Origin: RYN-433 sp036558265
Lineage (GTDB): Bacteria > Planctomycetota > Phycisphaerae > Tepidisphaerales > Tepidisphaeraceae
Reading direction: 5' to 3'
Assembly: GCA_036558265.1 (NCBI GenBank)
Contig: DATBFY010000525.1
Location: 1-10,877 of the forward strand
DNA: 10,877 nt
Shown: piece after piece, positions 7,160 to 10,877 of the stretch
Position numbering within the stretch: position 1 is the first letter of the stretch
Layout: each line of letters opens with the position of its first letter
Position numbers and translations under genes: made by a program
The notes under the pieces: model-generated
Seen by the model: only the letters and a program-made list of their open reading frames with translations
Databases searched by the model: none
Told to the model about the DNA's origin: nothing

Positions 7160-7774
7160 CTACGAGGACGCCGCCGGCTCACCACACTCCGGACACCGCT
7201 CCGGCGTCGCCCGCAAATCGTAACCGCACGCGACGCACAGGTGATTCCGCCCCCGCGCCGCCCGCCGCGCCCGCCTCCGCACCGCCAACCCGACCCACGC
7301 CGCCGGCAACACCGCCGTCGCCGCCACCAGCGCCGCGTGCGGCATCGAGTGCCCCACCGGCGGCGTCGTCGTCTGCGGCGACGCCTGGATCGCCGCCCGC
7401 GCCGCGCGGTTGGTCACCGACAACGCGACCAGCCGCGCCAGTTCCGCCTCGTCCCCCGACCGCTGGGTCCCTCCCGAGCTCGCGCGGCCCATGCGCTGCC
7501 GCACTGAAGCGGCATCCCGCGCGATGCGCACGCACTCCTCAAAGAGCCGCGTGCGCTCTCGCAACCATTGCTCGCGCTCCCGCGCCAGTTGCGGCGCATT
7601 GTTCAGGACAACCCTGCCCCCTTGAGACGACACTTCCCAGATCCCGTCAGCCCGGCGGAACTCGACCGCCGCCCGCCCCCGGTAGCTCCGTGCCCAGAGC
7701 GCCACCGTCGCCACGCACAGCGCCAGCGACGCCGCCGTCAGACAGTGGAGCAGGATGCGGACGGGAAGGCCCAT
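7160..7774 (-). CDS. small membrane protein with C-terminal CGYDLRATPxRCPECG zinc ribbon
   Basis: A 204-residue protein of a type I recognise from planctomycete genomes but whose function is unknown. It has an N-terminal membrane segment (about residues 8-27), a polar middle region with a charged helix (REREQWLRERTRLFEEC) and a second membrane segment (about 146-163). A basic stretch, RRRARRAARGR, follows, then the zinc ribbon CGYDLRATPERCPECG. Its four cysteines (C180, C183, C194, C197) form CxxC-x10-CxxC. By the positive-inside rule the ribbon should be cytoplasmic, leaving the middle region outside. ATG 7774 follows a -10-like TAGGAT by 9 bases with a weak GAGG in between. The reverse strand is open for 1,460 codons, but that frame is Arg/Pro-rich shadow. 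Confidence 0.85.
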   Translation of the reverse strand: MGLPVRILLHCLTAASLALCVATVALWARSYRGRAAVEFRRADGIWEVSSQGGRVVLNNAPQLAREREQWLRERTRLFEECVRIARDAASVRQRMGRASSGGTQRSGDEAELARLVALSVTNRAARAAIQASPQTTTPPVGHSMPHAALVAATAVLPAAWVGLAVRRRARRAARGRNHLCVACGYDLRATPERCPECGEPAASS

Positions 7775-7871
7775 GCCTCAAAGATCCTACCATGACCAAT
7801 GCTTGCGGAAGATTGGACGCGCCTGCGGGAGGATAGTTGCCCCCATACGGCTTGGAGGGAAAGATGAGGGC
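7775..7871. promoter_or_regulatory. divergent spacer between zinc-ribbon and DUF6065/TPR genes
   Basis: This 97-base spacer serves both divergent genes. The minus-strand element is listed separately. On the plus strand I see TTGGAC (7813-7818) as a possible -35 but no good -10 at 17 bases. GGAGGG (7854-7859) and GAGGG just before GTG 7872 are possible ribosome sites. No terminator or further gene is seen. Confidence 0.35.
7784..7792 (-). promoter_or_regulatory. extended -10-like element directly before the zinc-ribbon gene
   Basis: On the minus strand TGGTAGGAT combines the TGn extension with a TAnnnT hexamer (7789-7784). It is followed by 9 bases (CTTTGAGGC) and the ATG at 7774. No -35 hexamer is recognisable at the usual distance. 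GAGG just before the ATG could be a weak ribosome site, but most of it would be at the very 5' end of the transcript. Confidence 0.4.
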
Positions 7872-9242
7872 GTGGCCACGACCGACAAATTGATCATCCG
7901 ATACAGCACCCCGGCCCCCCACATCCTGCCCCCCCGCCGCATCCGCCTCGACGTGGGAGGTTGGGCGGGACCGGCCGACCAGAAGATGGAGGACGGAAGT
8001 GAGGTCCAGCCCTGGCACTGCCTCCCCTTCGTCGAGGGCTCAACTTACGGCCTGGAGCTCCTCTACCCCCACGAACAGGAGTGCCGCGTGATCAACCAGG
8101 GGGGCGCCGTGCGCTTCGACTGGGACCTCGACAAGGAACCCCCCGGCACCGTGACCGGGGGCGAGTTCATCACCTTCTCGCCTAAAGCCTCGCCCGGCCA
8201 ATACTTGTTCAACACGCGGATGGACCTCCAGGCCCCCCCGGGCCACGTGCTCCGCATCGAGCCCCACCCCCGCTTCTTCACGGACCTGACCGGCGAGACG
8301 CCGCCGGCGATCATCGCCAACGTCCAGTCCGAGTGGTGGAGCAGGCCGCTCTTCGTCGTCTTCAAGGTCCCCCCGCCCGGCGGACGGCACGTGTTCCGCA
8401 AGGGCGAGCCCTACGCCCAGGTCATCTTCGTCCCCCAGCAACCCCAGTACGAGCTCGAGCCGATGACAGACGACCAGGCCGCGCAGCGGCGACAGCTCTC
8501 GCAATCGATTGAGCGAACCAAGGACCGCATCGCCACCCGCAAATGGATCAACAAGGCCGGCGACGACCAGACCAACCACTACAAGGTCATGGCCGCTGCC
8601 TTCGCCCGCGAGGGGGAGCAAGGGGTAGCCAGGGTGGTCCAAGAGGCAGCCGCGGAACTGGAAGCCTCCCTCCCCACCAACCACCCCACCCCCGATTGCA
8701 TGCGGCTGGCCAGGGGGTTGATGAAGGAACACCGCTACGACGAGGCCCGCAACATCTTCGTCCTGGTCGTCGGGAGGGAGCCCGGGAACGCCGAGGCCGT
8801 CCTGAACATGGGCATTTGCACCGTCTGCCGCGGGTCCACCGTGCCGGGGCTGGAGTTGATGTCCCGGGCCGTGGCGATGCGGCCCGACTCCGCCGACTTC
8901 CACGCCCAACTGGGCGAGATGCGCCGATTGCTCGGGAGGCTGGAAGAGGCCGAGGGGTCCTTCAGGGCATCGCTAAGGCTCGACCCAGGCCAGACCTGGG
9001 TCCTGAGCTCGCTTGCCCTGACCCTGGCCCAGCGGGGCCGGCCGGACGAGGGACTGCGGATCTGCGACGACGCGCTGGCGACGCACCCGCGCGACGCGCT
9101 GCTGCACCTGCGCAAAGGGCTGATCCTGGCGGGGCTTGGGAGGGCGGAGGAGGCGCGAGCGAGCTACGAGAGGGTGCTGGCGATCGACCCCGCCTTCCCC
9201 GCCGCCCACCAAGCGCTGCGCGACCTGCCAATCTCGCGTTGA
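7872..9242 (+). CDS. probable DUF6065-like domain fused to C-terminal tetratricopeptide repeats
   Basis: A 456-residue cytosolic-looking protein with no signal peptide. Residues about 1-200 resemble the DUF6065 family, whose biochemical role is unknown. The matching stretches are PWHCLPF, YGLELLYP, VRFDWDL, a central PPGHVLRIEPHPRF, WWSRPLFVVFKV, and FRKGEPYAQVIFVP followed by a YELEPM turn. This assignment is from memory and should be tested. A charged helical linker (about 198-262) leads to roughly five TPRs (about 270-450), e.g. HRYDEARNIF, GRLEEAEGSFRASLRLDPG and GRAEEARASYERVLAIDPA. TPRs usually bind partner proteins. I chose GTG 7872, the first start that avoids the divergent gene's promoter region; ATG 7773 would place the N-terminus over the neighbour's start codon. 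The gene uses the Arg codon AGG noticeably more than its neighbours. Confidence 0.8.
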   Translation: MATTDKLIIRYSTPAPHILPPRRIRLDVGGWAGPADQKMEDGSEVQPWHCLPFVEGSTYGLELLYPHEQECRVINQGGAVRFDWDLDKEPPGTVTGGEFITFSPKASPGQYLFNTRMDLQAPPGHVLRIEPHPRFFTDLTGETPPAIIANVQSEWWSRPLFVVFKVPPPGGRHVFRKGEPYAQVIFVPQQPQYELEPMTDDQAAQRRQLSQSIERTKDRIATRKWINKAGDDQTNHYKVMAAAFAREGEQGVARVVQEAAAELEASLPTNHPTPDCMRLARGLMKEHRYDEARNIFVLVVGREPGNAEAVLNMGICTVCRGSTVPGLELMSRAVAMRPDSADFHAQLGEMRRLLGRLEEAEGSFRASLRLDPGQTWVLSSLALTLAQRGRPDEGLRICDDALATHPRDALLHLRKGLILAGLGRAEEARASYERVLAIDPAFPAAHQALRDLPISR

Positions 9243-9270
9243 TTCGGGTCCATTCCCGGGCCATTCGCTT

Positions 9271-9302
9271 TTAACACACCGTTAGCAATGGGGCGGTAGG
9301 TT
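9271..9302 (+). promoter_or_regulatory. candidate Pho-box-type activated promoter of the prepilin gene
   Basis: TTAACA (9271-9276), five bases, TTAGCA (9282-9287), nine bases, then TAGGTT (9297-9302) as a -10-like hexamer. The hexamers are 11 bp apart, one helical turn, as in direct-repeat sites of PhoB/PhoP (OmpR-family) regulators that replace the -35. The same spacing recurs before ppk1. The site begins 28 bases after the upstream stop codon. A transcript from it would start near 9309 and carry a leader of about 55 bases. Confidence 0.5.
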
Positions 9303-9323
9303 ACGGATCGCACCACTTCTTCG

Positions 9324-9344
9324 CCCCGCGCGTCGCGCGCGGGG
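9324..9344 (+). promoter_or_regulatory. perfect GC-rich hairpin in the prepilin mRNA leader
   Basis: CCCCGCGCG (9324-9332), loop TCG, CGCGCGGGG (9336-9344): a perfect 9-bp stem. It lies between the -10-like hexamer (9297-9302) and the ribosome site GGGAG (9352-9356), which is 8 bases before ATG 9365. It does not cover the ribosome site and has no T-run, so a stabilising or attenuating 5'-UTR hairpin is more likely than a terminator. Confidence 0.55.
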
Positions 9345-9364
9345 TCGCGCTGGGAGACATTGCC

Positions 9365-10255
9365 ATGACCCGCCCGCCATCCCATCCGCTCGCCGGCCGA
9401 CGTCTTCCTTGGGGGTTCACGCTGGTCGAACTTCTGGTCGTGATCGGCATCATCGCTTTGCTGATCTCGATCCTGCTGCCCGCGTTGTCCAAGGCCCGCA
9501 AGCAGGCGCTGCTCACGCAGTGCCTGTCGAACGCGCGGAACATGGCCCAGGCGGCGATGATCCACGCGGCCGAGCATCGCGGGTACATGCAGGTTGCCGG
9601 CCTGCTGCACGACTGCGGCGGCGCGACACCCCCCGAGGTCCGCGACGCGGGCGGCAAGAAGTACACCTATTTCACGGATAACGGCAACGTCCCGCGCATC
9701 GCGCCGATGACCGCGGCCCTGGCCCAATACATGGGGCTGCACGTTGACCTGAGCAGCCGCGCGGCGTTGACGGCGGATCTCCAGCGGGGCGCCTATCGCA
9801 AGGCGTTCCTCTGCCCCAGCCACGACAATCCCAAGCCCGGGATCACCGTCTCGGGCCCGGACGGCGGACCCTACGCCTGGGGCAACGTGCCCAACGAGAG
9901 CGTCAGCTACGTCTTCAACGAGGCGGTACTCGGCCGGCGCGAGACCGGTTACGCCGACGACAGCCCGCGCGGCCTGATCGCGCGGGTGAGGCGCAGCGCC
10001 GAGGTCATGCTGTTCGCCGACGGCCGCCCGCGCGGCCCGTACGGAAATTACTACACGATCTACGACAAGGCCAGGGACTGGACGCTGTACGACTACAACC
10101 AGCGTGAGGCCAAGACCGTGCCGTATGAGACCTTCGACTACAAGCGGCACGACAACCGGATCAACATCGTCTTCTGTGATGGTCACGCCGAGACGTTCGG
10201 CATGACCGACGGCGACTTCAAGAAGGTCGGCCTGTCCCTCGGGATCTATCGCTGA
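9365..10255 (+). CDS. prepilin-type N-terminal methylation and H-X9-DG domain protein (pseudopilin-like)
   Basis: A 296-residue pilin-like protein of the planctomycete type. After a 16-residue basic leader comes the prepilin peptidase site G|FTLVELLVVIG, with the cleaved Gly, Phe at +1 and Glu at +5. The hydrophobic helix continues to about residue 42. The C-terminal globular part ends in H-X9-DG: the His of KRHDNR, nine residues, then DG in VFCDGHAE. The precursor is expected to be processed by a PilD-type peptidase and assembled or anchored through its N-terminal helix by a type II secretion or type IV pilus-like machine. Such genes are often present in many copies per planctomycete genome, and their exact role is unsettled. 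The start is supported by GGGAG 8 bases upstream. No assembly genes are nearby. Confidence 0.93.
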   Translation: MTRPPSHPLAGRRLPWGFTLVELLVVIGIIALLISILLPALSKARKQALLTQCLSNARNMAQAAMIHAAEHRGYMQVAGLLHDCGGATPPEVRDAGGKKYTYFTDNGNVPRIAPMTAALAQYMGLHVDLSSRAALTADLQRGAYRKAFLCPSHDNPKPGITVSGPDGGPYAWGNVPNESVSYVFNEAVLGRRETGYADDSPRGLIARVRRSAEVMLFADGRPRGPYGNYYTIYDKARDWTLYDYNQREAKTVPYETFDYKRHDNRINIVFCDGHAETFGMTDGDFKKVGLSLGIYR

Positions 10256-10295
10256 ACCGCCTGCACGCGCGAACGGGCGGGTCGAGCTGATCGAA

Positions 10296-10327
10296 TTAAC
10301 CCGGGCTTAACACCGCGGGGGTATAGG
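10296..10327 (+). promoter_or_regulatory. candidate Pho-box-type activated promoter of ppk1
   Basis: TTAACC (10296-10301), five bases, TTAACA (10307-10312), nine bases, then TATAGG (10322-10327) as the -10-like hexamer, 8 bases before ATG 10336. The 11-bp repeat period and the distance to the -10 fit known PhoB/PhoP direct-repeat sites, e.g. the TTAACA-type repeats of Bacillus PhoP. ppk is a known phosphate-regulated gene in several bacteria. The identical geometry before the prepilin gene strengthens the call. There is no clear Shine-Dalgarno before the ATG. Confidence 0.55.
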
Positions 10328-10335
10328 GCGTGGTC

Positions 10336-10877
10336 ATGGACGGGAGCAAGCAAGCCGTGCTGGCGCCGGTCGCTGGCTCTGCGACGACGACGACGACGAC
10401 GCGTTCGTCGCAGGCCGACATCGCCGGTCGCTTTCTCGACCGCGACCTCTCATGGCTGGAGTTCAACCGGCGGGTGCTGCACGAGGCGCTGGACGCCAGG
10501 ACACCGCTCCTCGAGCGCCTGCGCTTCCTGGGGATCTTCACGTCGAACCTGGACGAGTTTTTCATGAAGCGTGCGGCGTCGCTGCGACGCCAGACCGCTC
10601 GGGGCGTGACCGTCGCGACCGTCGCCGCGGCCGCCGCCACGCCGACGGCCGCGGACAACGGCCATCCGAGCGAGACGGTGTTCGCGGCGGTCCGCAGGAC
10701 GGTGCTGGCACTATTGCGCCAGCAGGCCGAGTGTTTCACGATGTCGGTTCGCCCGGCCCTGGCGGAGCACGGCATCCACCTGCTGGACTGGGCGGACCTG
10801 GCCGAGCCCGAGCGCGAGACGGCGCGGCAATACTTTCAGGCCAGCGTCTTCCCCGTGCTGACCCCGCTGGCCGTGGA
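10336..10877 (+). CDS. ppk1: polyphosphate kinase 1, N-terminal part (truncated by window end)
   Basis: PPK1 reversibly makes inorganic polyphosphate from ATP and supports phosphate storage and stress survival. The 180 complete codons show the N and early H domains: RFLDRDLSWLEFNRRVLHEA (residues 32-51), ERLRFLGIFTSNLDEFFMKR and YFQASVFPVLTPLAV near the window end. N71 corresponds to the N-domain Asn (N45) that contacts ATP in E. coli PPK1. The catalytic histidines lie outside the window. The first 30 residues are a non-conserved extension with a run of six Thr, encoded by six ACG repeats (10384-10401). The segment after the LRRQ is Ala/Thr-rich and replaces the usual short loop. ATG 10336 is chosen because it directly follows the promoter-like element; no other start precedes RFLDRDLSW in frame between them. 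Confidence 0.96.
   Translation, partial: MDGSKQAVLAPVAGSATTTTTTRSSQADIAGRFLDRDLSWLEFNRRVLHEALDARTPLLERLRFLGIFTSNLDEFFMKRAASLRRQTARGVTVATVAAAAATPTAADNGHPSETVFAAVRRTVLALLRQQAECFTMSVRPALAEHGIHLLDWADLAEPERETARQYFQASVFPVLTPLAV
10384..10401 (+). repeat. (ACG)6 microsatellite inside the ppk1 5' end
   Basis: Six perfect ACG codons encode Thr17-Thr22 in the non-conserved N-terminal tail. Gain or loss of a unit would keep the frame and change only the tail length, so it is not an on/off switch. Confidence 0.9.

Noticed and set aside
7098..7200. A small plus-strand gene starting at ATG 7114 with GGAGGT at 7098-7103
   Set aside because: The ribosome-site match is good, but the frame soon runs antisense into the zinc-ribbon gene as Pro/Ala/Arg-rich shadow, with no stop that would make it a compact short protein.
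3454..7836. A 1,460-codon open frame on the plus strand across the hydrolase, lipoprotein and zinc-ribbon genes
   Set aside because: It is antisense to three genes with clear domains, signal sequences and starts. Its translation is Arg/Pro/His-rich with no domain. Long antisense frames are expected at this GC content.
7773..7871. An ATG 7773 start for the DUF6065/TPR protein
   Set aside because: It would overlap the start codon of the divergent zinc-ribbon gene and adds residues without family resemblance; GTG 7872 fits better.
10384..10401. Phase-variable control of ppk1 by the ACG repeat
   Set aside because: The unit is three bases, so slippage keeps the frame; only the length of a non-conserved tail would change.

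Overview
The window looks like chromosomal DNA of a high-GC planctomycete, probably of the Phycisphaerae type. Two genes support this directly. One encodes a prepilin-like protein with an N-terminal methylation motif and a C-terminal H-X9-DG motif. The other encodes a small membrane protein ending in the CGYDLRATPxRCPECG zinc ribbon common in that group. The lineage call rests on recognised motifs, not on a database search. I see no tRNA, rRNA, CRISPR array, insertion sequence or phage gene. No gap between genes exceeds 180 bases.

Layout: (1) 1-1612, minus strand: a two-gene unit. A GNAT acetyltransferase (941-1612) is followed 7 bases later by a DegT/DnrJ/EryC1/StrS aminotransferase (1-933, C-terminus outside the window). 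(2) 1790-3094, plus strand, divergent from it: a GAF-like plus SpoIIE/PP2C phosphatase of the RsbU kind. (3) 3091-5901, minus strand, convergent with the phosphatase and sharing a TTAA double stop: a secreted protein of about 936 residues with three alpha/beta-hydrolase units and one fibronectin type III domain. Its last hydrolase unit has lost the nucleophilic serine. (4) 5902-6054: a spacer with two related inverted repeats. (5) 6055-7014, minus: a coiled-coil lipoprotein. (6) 7160-7774, minus: the zinc-ribbon membrane protein. (7) 7872-9242, plus: a probable DUF6065-like domain fused to TPRs. (8) 9365-10255, plus: the H-X9-DG prepilin-like protein. (9) 10336-10877, plus: the 5' part of ppk1, polyphosphate kinase.

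The genes do not form one pathway; most appear to be separate transcription units. The strongest unexpected signal is regulatory. The spacers before the prepilin gene and before ppk1 share one architecture: two TTA(A/G)C(A/C) hexamers 11 bp apart, then exactly 9 bp, then a -10-like hexamer. This is the geometry of a PhoB/PhoP-type (Pho box) activated promoter, and ppk1 is a classic phosphate-regulated gene. Separately, four genes (phosphatase, triple hydrolase, zinc-ribbon protein, ppk1) have a TA-rich -10-like hexamer only 8 or 9 bases before the ATG and little or no Shine-Dalgarno sequence, which suggests very short or absent leaders.
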